DNA of 64,000 nucleotides. It comes from Branchiostoma lanceolatum (lineage: Eukaryota; Chordata; Leptocardii; Amphioxiformes; Branchiostomatidae). The notes beneath the pieces were generated by a model, which saw only the letters and a program-made list of their open reading frames with translations, had not been told where the DNA came from and ran no database searches. Shown here in pieces: positions 32,440 to 43,700 of this stretch (its first letter is position 1; each line of letters opens with the position of its first letter). The stretch spans positions 687,501-751,500 of the forward strand of contig NC_089727.1 in NCBI RefSeq assembly GCF_035083965.1, in the 5' to 3' direction. Position numbers and translations under genes: made by a program.

Positions 32440-33540
32440 TTCGTGAAAGAAATAAGAATTACTTCATTCAGCTAACGATTCAGCTAATGGAAATCCACGT
32501 AGCATGAATCACATTTTCTGTGGAAAGTTTTGTTCAGCACCAAGGACAGGGCTGTATTGTACTTTATAAACATTAGTATTGATAACTGATTTCATCGGAA
32601 CCTAACTCGTCATGGAAGCGACCTAGAGGTCGTCCTAGAGGTAGATGGGAAGACCAGATCTTCAACACCTCCAGGGGCTGGGGATCACCAGAACCGACTG
32701 GAGGGTCTATGCCGAGAGCAGACCAGCCTGGCGAGCCCTATGCATGTCTGCAGCCGCCATGCATCAGACACTGATGCCTGCGAATGATTGATTGATTGAT
32801 TGATACTTCCTGCAAGCTAGAACAGAGATTGACTTTAAAGGAAATTGACGCGCCATGAAGCGCGCGTTCCGGTGGAATTTGTGTTCAGCAGCAAAGACGG
32901 CAATACAACTGTACATGCAAACATTAGTATTCACGCCTTTGGGCAAGAAATACTTCCTACAAACTGCAACAGGGATTCGGCTGAGAGGAAATAGACATTA
33001 ACAAGAGAGAACTGTGCAACAATTTGCATTCATACCCTTGTGCAAGAAATAAGAATTACTTCGAACCCTGCTTCAAACTACAACAATGATTTAGCTAAAA
33101 GGAAATCCACGTAGCATGACGCGTGGAAAGCTGTGTTCAGAACGAAGAACAGGACTGTACTGTACAAATATATGTGTTCATACCTTTGAGCAAGAAACCG
33201 AAAACTGCTTCATGCAAGCTACAACAGAGATCTGCGCTAAAGGGATATCGACTCGTCATGAAGTACGCGTTCCGGCGAATTACGATTTTCGGTAGAAAGT
33301 TGTGTTCAGCACCAAGGACAGGAGTGTATTACACTGTACTGTACTGTACAAAAACAGCATCTATACTTTCGTGCAAGAAACTGAAAATTACTTCCTACCA
33401 GCTACAACAGAGATTGAGCTAAAGGGAAATCGACGCGGCATGAACTGCGAGGAACAGAGACTACTTCAAACTACAACTGTGCTTAAACTAAAAGGAAGTG
33501 AATAAGTTCCCATTTCGGGGGAAAGTTGCTTTCAGCTGTA
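32440..33540. repeat. Diverged tandem repeat, ~150-bp unit
   Basis: About six copies share TGTTCAGCACCAAGGACAGG, TGCAAGAAA, ACTTCCTGCAAGCTA, CAACAGAGATT and AAAGGAAATCGACGCG-type blocks. The array is interrupted by the RTE-like fragment at 32.6-32.8 kb. Confidence 0.7.
32605..32800 (+). mobile_element. RTE-like LINE 3' end
   Basis: The sequence encodes GRPRGRWEDQIFN and, after a shift, residues like those of the RTE C terminus, with W-x-x-A-Q/R-D-R-x-x-W-R remnants (GTCTATGCCGAGAGCAGACC). It ends in an (ATTG)n tail at 32786-32802, typical of RTE-clade insertions. Confidence 0.5.
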
Positions 33541-33634
33541 AGGACATGACCTTACCACCGCCTAGGGTGATGACGTCAGTCCTACCGTGCCCGCCCGGAG
33601 ATCTTCTGGGTTTCCGGGGGAACCCACGGCTCTC

Positions 33635-33930
33635 CCCGCGGAGTTCTCTTCATTTAATTCCAAATATAGCTTCGCCCTAACGTCTTCACCTGGTGAGGTC
33701 TTCTGTGTGCGCGATGAATCACATACAACTTCCCAGAATATGAAATAGTCTTCATGTACTAAGGATATTGTTATTGCTTGTTATTTTGTCCACGTTAAAC
33801 CCTCAGTTCCATCCGTGATGTCTTTGTGAGCTCTTCCCGGAGAGTTCTTTTCATGCCGCTCTAAAATAGTTTCACATTAACGTCTTCACCTGCTGAGGTC
33901 TTCTGTGTGATGAATCACGCGCTCTTCTCG
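33635..33930. repeat. Two-copy duplication, ~220 bp
   Basis: GGAGTTCTCTTCAT ... TAACGTCTTCACCTGGTGAG and GGTCTTCTGTGTG...GATGAATCAC recur at about 33840-33920 with moderate divergence. Confidence 0.65.
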
Positions 33931-33949
33931 GCATTAACGGGTAATCTCC

Positions 33950-34735
33950 AAGCAGATGTGGGGGTGAAAGATCGTAGCGTTTTCTTTGATACAGTCACTC
34001 GTCCAACTGGATGAGTTACGTATCTATTGACGACTGTACGAAGTACATAACGGAGATGGCCCCAAAGTCGCAACTTTGTTCCTAATCATATTTTTCGAGG
34101 TCAAGAAATGTTACGGGTAAATATACATCATAATCATCGAAATGACCTCAACATTCTCGCTTATCACTTTCTAAAGGGAACCCACAGTGGTGAGTTTAGG
34201 ACCGTCTCCGTTACGCACTTGCTTGCTTAGGGCCCTGTCACACCTGTGCGTATATGCAGGTCAGCATGAGTTGTGTATTAACAAGTTTGTGGTTAAAGTT
34301 AAGTTTGCAGCCGAATAAGTCATTTCTTTGGTTTCCGATAACTAGGCTACACAACGGTGGGTCAAAATAGAAAACAACTTCTTCCCCTCAAACTTTACTT
34401 AAACCCAAGAAATGTTCATGCGCACCTCATACGCACTTGAATATACGCACAAGTATGACAGTACCGTTATAAAGAATCCTAAACATAGAATACAGGACGC
34501 ACAGACGGACACTAAAGACCCCTATTTTTACGTAAATCCTTGGTAGCCCAAAGCTGTGAATGCCCTTATTTTACTACATGAGCAAAGGCCTGTAAGCCAT
34601 CTCGCCATTCTCCCATGATATACATGAGAATCTTTTCAACCGAACGTTGTTTGATGTAACTTCAGAAACGGCCTGGCGGGCAGCTCACAGATTAACAACA
34701 TTCTCCTGAAAAGACCCGCAGTAATATGGAAACAG
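33950..34735. other. Intergenic stretch, nothing recognised
   Basis: A MITE terminus GTAATCTCCAAGCAGATGTG lies at 33942. Inverted GTTACGGGTAAATATACAT-type segments are not convincing. No coding signal was found. Confidence 0.4.
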
Positions 34736-34745
34736 AAGCAGTGGA

Positions 34746-34972
34746 GAGAGTACTGGAGATTCTTTTTACACAACCGGTAATTCTCACCTGCTAACGTTTC
34801 GATGTCTGTCAGACACCTTCAACAGGGCTTCTGACTGGAGTACTGCTTCTCACCGCTATAAGTATTCCAGTCAGAAGCTCTGATGAAGGTGTCTGACAGA
34901 CATCGAAACGTCAGCAGGTGAGAATTACCGGTTGTGTAAAAAGAATCTCCAGTACTCTATGTTCTACCAACC
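34746..34972. mobile_element. Penelope-like fold-back with hammerhead-like arms
   Basis: The left arm AGTACTGGAGATTCTTTTTA ... CACCTGCTAACGTTTCGATG is the reverse complement, with few mismatches, of the right arm ending GAATCTCCAGTACTCT. The central ~35 nt is unpaired. The right arm (plus strand) carries CTGATGA (34880-34886) and GAAAC (34905-34909). Penelope-like elements in many animals end in repeats that carry hammerhead ribozyme motifs. The trailing CTACCAACCTGATGAAATTA recurs near 31990 and 53315. Confidence 0.55.
34873..34925 (+). ncRNA. Candidate hammerhead ribozyme motif
   Basis: The conserved core boxes CTGATGA and GAAAC are separated by 18 nt that can form stem II (GTGTCTG against CAGACAT). 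GTC follows GAAAC directly, so stem III would be minimal, as in the compact hammerheads reported from Penelope-like elements. I cannot verify the fold. In the inverted left arm the first box reads CTGTTGA and is defective. Confidence 0.35.
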
Positions 34973-34974
34973 TG

Positions 34975-37500
34975 ATGAAATTATTTTCGGAAAGAAGCAG
35001 TGGAGAAGTCTGTGGAAAAAGACGCCTTCTGCATTCCAAATAGCTTCAAAGGAGAGTTGATGTACTCTCCAAGCAGAGGTTAGGCTCGGCTGCTTTTCCA
35101 CGTATCTTTATGCGTTTTTGTCGGGCTTGCTGTTTTGCTTTGTTAGCGGACAAAATAGAAAGGTAAAGGTAAAGTAGTCATCCTCATTTGAGGTGAAGCT
35201 TGATGCTTTTTCAAGTAGCTAGTGGTAGTGCAATGTGACTTCACCACGGCTTGCGTTTTTGGCCAAGCACACCGGGTCAGCCCTACTCTTCTCGATAAGT
35301 GTGTTGGGTTCTTTTACGTGCAGAGGTATGACGCAAAAGCCCAACAAAAACGTGTAGAAAGACATAGAAATAACAGCCAGAGCCTAAAGTAACCTCTGTT
35401 TGTAGAGTAGATGTGATGCAACAATAGCTCATATCAAATTTCTGCATCCCAAGTAGCCCTCTTGTGGAAAGTATTTTACTGCATGTCTGCCTGGTTTCGA
35501 GGCTTGATCACCCAGATACATTTACTAGCTATAGCTACAGTAAGTCTAACTGTTTAACCACTAAAGCAGAAGCACACAAGATGCCAACGAGACAAAGTCT
35601 TTGAAAAGGTTTTAATAATGAATTCCGCTGAATCTTTCTCTGTATCTTTTAACAGACCTCAGTTCTATACAAAAAGCACCCATGCAACAAGTGGTCATTT
35701 GGGCACACATCATAATAGAGTCTTGTTGCAACAGGTAGACCAATGGACCAATGATATTTCATTTCTGGAAACAACAAAATAAATGGATAAGCGTGAATCT
35801 GTTGTCCTCTCTATAAATTTCGCCCTGTCCTAGTCTATTAGACACCCCAGTTTATCAGCAGGTGTAACCGAGTCAACAAACAAGGAAGACTAAGAGACAC
35901 ACAAGATGGCAGTGAGAAACAGTGCTTAAAGGGTTTTAATAATGATTTTTTATCTCTTTATCTATGTCTTCATTGCTGTCATTGTTCTTACCTTAGTGTC
36001 CTATAAAAAAGTACCCATCTGGTAATGTAGTAATTTGGACACATGTACGTGATAATAACAGAGTCTATAGCTAGTTGCAACGTGTAGACCAATGGCATTT
36101 CATTTCTGGAAACAACAACAAAATAAATGGATTGGACAGGAATATTTCACCAATGGTTTCCTGTGTACATGTGAACAAATCTCCAAATGTTACAAGCACA
36201 TGGTTTACCAAATTACACCTGAACTTTGATCCAGAACAATGTAACGTTACCGAATGTTGAGCTTTTCTTATGTGCAACAGTTTCAGAAAGGCACCGACAT
36301 GTTTGTGTTGACGTTACATTGAAAAATGTACCCATGTTTACATGACATTGCAGCCAGAGATTTCAACTAGAATATAACGTTACATGGGTCCCAAATGTAC
36401 TTATAGTATGCATATTCATAATGATGCAAGTGTAGAGTTTTTAACTACATTAACATTTTAAGTTCAAAAACAGATAACAGAGAAGTACCACATGCAAACC
36501 ATGGGCCAGTCTTCAACTGCACAAACTAACAAAATACAGTACATAACACGTATTCACATGCCATATCATCATCTATCTACTTACCTGCCTACCTATCTGC
36601 TTCTCTAAAATATACAGATTTCAACATTCAGTTGAACATTTCACAAAAGTTACTGTTCATAATAAAACTTTTTCGTTAAAAATTTGGCACTTTTTTATTA
36701 CGTATAGTGACTCTCAAAGGTGATGTCATGTAAATGTTGGCAGTTGACTCTTGATATGTAAAATTGTTTTTCACTTATGAAATATAGCAAAGTCAGCAGA
36801 TCTGCTTGACATCGAACAGTGTTCAAATCTTAAATTCACCTTCAAGACACCAAATGTGACCAGGTGATATAAAGGTGCACAGCTTCAAGTGTTAACACAT
36901 TCAAACACGTTTCAAGACCATTAAAATGTTTTTGTCGAATATAGAAGTGACAAAAAGGCGACCAGGAAGTTTGAAAGCTACAAAGATTTCCTACTATCAA
37001 CAAGTTAGTACTGTGTATAAAACAAAGTAGAAGTCATTGCCGGGGCTACAGGTATCAAGTTTGACGTACACATGTAGCGTTATACATGTAACAATATGCT
37101 TGTTAACAGTAACATTAACTGTTTCATCAGTCTATCCCTTTTAATGTGTTATTTTCAGGTTATGATGTTCTCTATCAGTACTGCAGCTCATGCCAATCAA
37201 CTGCTTCACCCAAACTTGTAACATCCAAGTTGTAACATAAATAGAACGCAACAAATGCTGAAGTATCCATACGAACCCACAGGTCAAGACAAAAGTCTCC
37301 CTTTGTCCTGCTACAAATGTAGCATACGATTTCATTTCACATGCTCTATAAATAGACCTACACATTTTCATCCTTCCTCTATCAGTAGATCTCTTCCCCT
37401 TCATTTTACTGTGTAACTCTGCTCACCGTCTTCATTCTGAGTCTATACTCTTACATCATCTTACAGTATGCTGTGAATATATAAAAGACTTTGACTTCAT
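34975..37500. other. Intergenic stretch between the fold-back and the 37.7 kb gene
   Basis: No coding exon was recognised. It contains a MITE end near 35065, and at 35575-36130 an ancient two-copy duplication: TTTCATTTCTGGAAACAACA and AAAATAAATGGA recur ~340 bp apart, along with GGTTTTAATAATGA and ACCCAT-type blocks. The part from 36.2 kb on is plain AT-rich sequence. Confidence 0.45.
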
Positions 37501-37503
37501 GGA

Positions 37504-37715
37504 GATCTAATCTCCCTCAGTCAAAGTCGTGCAAGAAGAATCTGTCTATCCTCTTGCTGACGCTCCCCTCCCCCTTTCTCCCTTCCCCACCCCCAGGCTC
37601 TCCACCCCTCAGTCGAAGTCGTGCAGGTAGGGGGTGGAGAAGAATCTGTCTATCCTCTCGCCGACGCTCCCCTCACCCCCGCGCACCCCCCCCCCCAGGC
37701 TGCCCACCCCTCAGT
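37504..37715 (-). repeat. Two extra stop-end copies of the last exon of the 37.7-58.4 kb gene
   Basis: On the minus strand the segment encoding GERIDRFFSTPYLHDFD plus TGA recurs downstream of the real stop. The copy at about 37612-37670 still reads SVGERIDRFFSTPYLHDFD stop. The copy at about 37517-37565 is shortened to KRIDRFFLHDFD stop. The linkers are C/T-rich (plus strand). Confidence 0.85.
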
Positions 37716-40700
37716 CGAAGTCGTGCAGGTAGGGGGTGGAGAAGAATCTGTCTATCCTCTCGCCGACCCTCCCCTCCCCCCCGTCCACGCACCCCTTCCC
37801 CCCGCTGGTGAGCTGCCTCCCCAGCCAGACCTCCACCTTCTGTAGCCACGACTCCAGCACATCTGTAAATACAAATAATATGTCACAACTATGTGACAGG
37901 CTGTTCAGTGTAATATAACCAGCTGCTGCCGCGCCGCGTGCCTACGAAGCTGGTGTGTTACGCCGAATGGCGGTTATACCGGCTATATAGATACAGATAC
38001 AGAAGCTGGGGTATTGCGCCGAAGGGTGGTTATACCTGCTATACAGATACAGAAGCTGGTGTGTTATGCTGAAGGGCGGTTATACCGGCTATACAGATCC
38101 AGATACAACTCTGATACAAAAACAGTCACGTAAATCTTTACATATATGTGGTATATCAACATTTGCAGCCGTGTCTCCAGTAGATCTGTGGCAGGGATAC
38201 AAACATTTGTCACAACTCTGATGTAAAAACAGTCATCAACACTGCAAAACCTGAAATAAATAAACATTCGTCGATGAAGGTGAAACATTCAAGGTAACAT
38301 TTATTAAAGCAGCTGATAAAATGTTTGCAATAAAGCGTTTGAAATTTTATCCAGTTGCTTGAATATCTGTTACCTTGCGTTTACAAAGATTCGGTCACAA
38401 TGTTGATACAAAAACTACTTGACTACTGTAAATCTTGAAATAAGGCCACACCAATCTACCATGGATTTTTTTCAATTTTAGCAAAAATAAAATCATGACA
38501 ACAGAAGGCCGGGGTGAAAACTTGCACCTGACCCTGTTCACTCCCTGATACTGTGTGCACCAAAGTACAAACTTTCTTCTGAGATTCTGTTTTCCTGTTG
38601 ATTTTCCAATCTAGCATTTTTTAAAAAGTCTGTTAAGTAACCAAGAAATTAGAATGGTGTGGCCTAAACGTGGTATATTATAACAGTTGCAGCCACGTCT
38701 CCAGGGCACCTGTGGCAGAAATACAAACATCAGTCACAAGTCAAAATACAAAAGTCAACTGTGTTGGATAACGCAAGATTACAGTATGATTAATCATAAA
38801 GACATTCCTAACTTTTGATCCAATGATGCAAAATGTAAATGCTGCAAACATTGATGAATTTACAGTATTGGCCATAAATGTAATCAGAAACTGCACGGTT
38901 AGACAGAACTTCAGTTGGCAGTGAAACAGTCAAAACATGAGCCATAAACATTAAACTACACATTTCTAAAATAGAAAGAGAGCACACGAGAGCAAATAAC
39001 TGCATGAAACACTGTGGACTTCAGCGCATGTATTCCAGTCGTGTACCACACAGACTTTGTTCGCCAGCCTAGTGCCTATTCACAACATCATTCAGGCTTC
39101 AGCACTAAGGCCAGATCAAACCAGGCTTTCACAGCCTGTTAGACAGAGGGCAACGAACTCTGGGGATCTAGAGTTCAGTGACCCCTCAGATTACTTAGGG
39201 TTCATAGACCCCTCAGGTGATTAAGAGTTCATTGACCCCAGAAGATCAAGTCTTTTGAGACCACTTATGAGAATCAGAGTTAACTGACCCCTCTCTGCCA
39301 GGTCGGGGGCTCAGCTGTTGCCATGGAAACATGCCTAAAAACACTTATCAGGCCATGGCTGCCTGTAACACAGCAATCCACTGGAGACATGACTGTTTCC
39401 TGTACATCAATTAGAAGACAGAAAGAGTTTGAGTTTATCAACTTTTTTCATTACTTTGACCCATTCAATGCGTTGCCAACCCTACCCAACTCGTCCAAAA
39501 GGGAGTGGAAACCCTTCTTAATCGTCATAAACGTCTTCTGCATCTTGTGGACACTTGGAATTACCATCGATGCAACCGGGTTCTGTCTAGAAATGACGGC
39601 AGTGTAAGGTCACCTACAAACCGGCAAGGCCTCCTGGTAAAGTGATGTGTATTTGATTGGTGGACCGTGTCAACAAACAAACTGTGAGTACAGCCCTCCG
39701 AACGTCCCTGAGTATCTGGAGAATTTCCACCTAATGCCTGCAACACTTGTACCATTTCAACATGACAACAACGATCCCGCTATGCTATAAACTCTCAAAC
39801 TGCACCTTGAATCTACAGCCATTCACTGTACTGTTACTAGTGTTAGTCATTCTACCTGTTCATTTCTTAGCATCACCAAGTGGAGTGTATTTAGCCCCAA
39901 AAGTTGGCCAGGAAATGCCCAGCCCGCATACCTCTACATTATCGTCACATGATGAGTCCTCCTGTGTTCCCTGTGGTATTTGTGAAAGGACAGTAGGATG
40001 GAGTGTCCGGGGTATTGAGTGCGAGACCTGTGGAGGATGGTTCCATGCATCGTGTCAGAACATTGGAACCCAGTCTTACTCTGACCTCGGTGCCTCGGAT
40101 GTCAAGTGGTTCTGCGATTTCTGTCATGCACCAAATTACAGCACGGTGGCCTTCGATCTACATGGGGTCGAGGGTGAATCCTTTAACCACGAGTCTAGTA
40201 GTACAAGTACAAGCAGTGAAAACCTCACGTTTTGCTCAGACGACTCCTTTCACCCGATACACAGCTCTACTCCAACTCGTCAAAGACAACAAGATAAGAA
40301 CACAAATCGTCCACTACGTATATTAAACATAAATTTCCAATCTGTTCGTGGTAAAGTGCCGGAACTAGCCAATCTCATCCAAAGTCTTAGACCAGACATA
40401 ATTCTTGGAACAGAAACATGGCTGGAAACGCCGGGAATTAGTTCTAGCGAAATATTCCCCACTGGCTACTCAAAAACTTACAGAAAAGACAGGAACAAGC
40501 ACGGTGGAGGAGTCCTCGTAGCCGTGTCAGACCTCCTGGAGGCTACGATGGAGACCAGCCTTGACAGGAACTGTGAAATTGTGTGGGCCAAGGTCAAGCT
40601 TAAAGGTAAAAGGGACCTATTGATTGGCAGTTACTACCGGCCACATGTAGGACTTGAGGACAGTATGAAAGAAATGGCAGAGTCAGCAAGATTAGCTTGT

Positions 40701-43700
40701 CAATCCAGTAATGCTATTGTCGTCCTTGGAGGCGACTTCAACCTGCCTGACTGGGACTGGAGGGAGAGAACATTGAAGCCGGGTTCTTCTTACCCCAATA
40801 TCCATCGACAGTTCATGGATATCATCAGTGACTTAGGAATGGAACAGATTGTAGAAAAACCCACAAGGGGAGCAAACACATTGGACATCATAGTGACAAA
40901 CCACCCCTCTCTGTTTCCTCGTGTTGAGATTGTACCTGGCTTGTCCGACCATGATATCCCCTATGCTGAACTCCAAATAACAAATGCTCGGGTTCGTCAG
41001 AAAGAACGGCACGTCTTGTGCTTCAAAAAGGCTGACTGGGAAGGCTTACGGAGGGCAACAAAAGAAATGACAAACTCAATCCAACAGAGCCAACAGATCT
41101 CTTGGCTTCATCCGTCGAAATATCAGAATTAACAGCAAAGCCATCAAGGAAGCAGCCTACAATGCCCTTGTGAGATCGACCCTTGAATACGCGAGTACGG
41201 TGTGGGACCCGTATACCGCCAAAGACATTCATGCTGTAGAGAAAGTCCAGCGTAGGGCCGCCAGGTGGGTATGCTGCCGCTACCGCCAGTCGTCAAGTGT
41301 AGGTGACATGTTACAGGACCTTCAATGGGAATCCCTTCAAACAAGAAGGAAGAGAGCTAGACTCGCAACCTTCTACAAGGTGCATCACGGTTTCGCCACA
41401 GTCGACTCACAGTATCTACCCTCGGTCAGCCGACCAAAACGTCAGACAAGACGGCTCCACCCCTTGTCTTACGACATCCCCTTCTGCAGAACGGCCTACA
41501 GACAGTTTTCATTTTTCCCGCGGACAGTTGCAGAGTGGAACTCTTTGCCTTCAGAGATGGTCGCTGCCCCCTCCCTGGCGTCTTTCAGGGACAGGGTGAC
41601 CCACCTCCACTAGACCCAGCTAGTCACCAGACACCTTCACCCCCCCTCACAACCGGTACAGTCAACAGAAAACCTTTCCCAGCACAAGCACTACATTCAA
41701 GAGCAGCAGATTCATCATCAAGTTGATGTTGGCTGCCCAACCTCGAAGAAGAAGAAGAAGACAGGGACTTTCTGGTAGCTTTGAAATATGGCGTCGGCGT
41801 GGCGTAACGGTTAGAGCATTGGACTCAGAACCAATAGGTCCCTGGTTTGATACTCACCATGCCCAGACGTTGTGCCCTTCGGAAAGGCACTTTACATGAC
41901 CTTCCCTGACGGTGGATGGTTTCAACCGAGCCACTTTGGCTAATCTGTTTAGATGTGTGCCAAAAACACACTATGGATCTGGTGCGCCAATATGCGCCAA
42001 TATCTGCACGTTGACATCCACCAAGAGCCGTTAAAATTTAGAAAAAAAATATATGGCTGCTTTATATGCACATTTTTCAGAATTATGGAAAGTGACTCCT
42101 ACTGTTAAAACAAAGCTGGCAATTTCTCCTAGCTGTGATAAATCCATCAACTTTTAGGCATGACAACACAGAGTAAGACAATACGCCACCAGTTTAAGCC
42201 CAGTCCAGTATGATGCTACATTTGTAAACATTACCGATTCACACTCTATAGACTTGTGGACACTGACTCCTACTGGCAAAACAAAGCTCGCCATCCCTCC
42301 TAGCTGTGAGCTGCAAACTTTTGCATTTTGAGGGGTGTGACGACTAGCTGGCTGCTGCCCACCCCTGTGTCAGGGACCCCGGCAGCAGTTTAATTAAATA
42401 CTGGGTACTACTTTAGCACTTCTACTGTTTGAAGACAAGCTGGTGACCCAGTGTGAAGCTGACTGCTGCCCACCCCTGTGTCAGGGACCCCGTATATAGC
42501 AGTGTGATCAAATACTGTATATTGCTACACCTACATCCCTGACTTATGATGGCTTCTGGTTCAGCCATGGAGCTTAGTTGGTGTTTGCAGCAGGAAAGTT
42601 AAGGGTAAATGTAGTCCCATAGTACAGAATTTCCCCTGAGACTCTGTTTCAAGAGTGCCAAGAACTCAGGAAATAAATTGGTGTGGTATATGCTAATTTC
42701 TCTATCCTTTTCTATCCTGTATATTTTGTTTGATCTTTGTTTATTCATGAGACTGAAGCTCAAATCGGCCTGCAGGGCGCTTCCATGAGGGAGTCAATCC
42801 CTTTCTGTGCTCTATAAATGCTGAATCGAATATGTCTGGTCTTTTCTTGGCTAGTTTAGCCGTGCGTCATGTCTGATGGTTTTTGTAGACATAATTGCTG
42901 TGTACGTGAGCATGTCTTCTAGGTAAGGTAGAATTGTTGCATACATAGTCAGCTTAAGATCTATGTCTGTATGTATGCAGTGAGTCCTCTGCTCATTATA
43001 ACTCACAGACATGTAGAGATTTCTTGGTAATCGTAACTGCAAATCAAGTTAGGCCAAACCAATGCGATTGGTTGTTTCTGGGATTTGAGACAAAAGTATT
43101 TTGAGGTGGAAGATCAACATGAAAACAGAGTCTGAGTGGAAAGTCTGCACCATAGTACACACAGTTTCATGGTGAATTTAGTTATATTCAAGTTTTACTC
43201 CTCGCTTTAGGCCAAACCAATTTTATTTGTTGGTTCTCGGATTTTGAAACGACATGCTCAACTGGAAAAACAAAATGAAAACGAAGCATGAAGACTTATG
43301 GTGCACTCAGTTATTGGGAGTGAATACGGTCAGATTCGACTTTTCTCCCTACCCACTTTTTTTAATGATGTCTGCCTTCTATGCATTTCCCTGAAAATAC
43401 CCAATAACCAATAAAGAAATAAATCGGTGTGTCCTTGTCTATAGAGGTCCACAAGTTGTAGAATAAACTTTGTGAACGTCAAATTTTCCTCCATGCCTTC
43501 TGCTTGAATGATGTCTGCCTTCTGTACTTTCCAATTAAAATGCACAAGAACCAATAAAGGGAATAAATTGGTATGGCTTTATCTATGGAGGCTTAGAATA
43601 TACATTGTGAACACGTATGGCCATGCTTATTGGATGCCCACACATATTGGACATTTTTTATTCGGTGTCTTGAAGGCATTTTTAAAGATAAGACGATATC

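Noticed and set aside
34788-34833. Second hammerhead in the left arm of the Penelope-like fold-back
   Set aside because: On the minus strand the first core box reads CTGTTGA instead of CTGATGA, so catalysis is unlikely.
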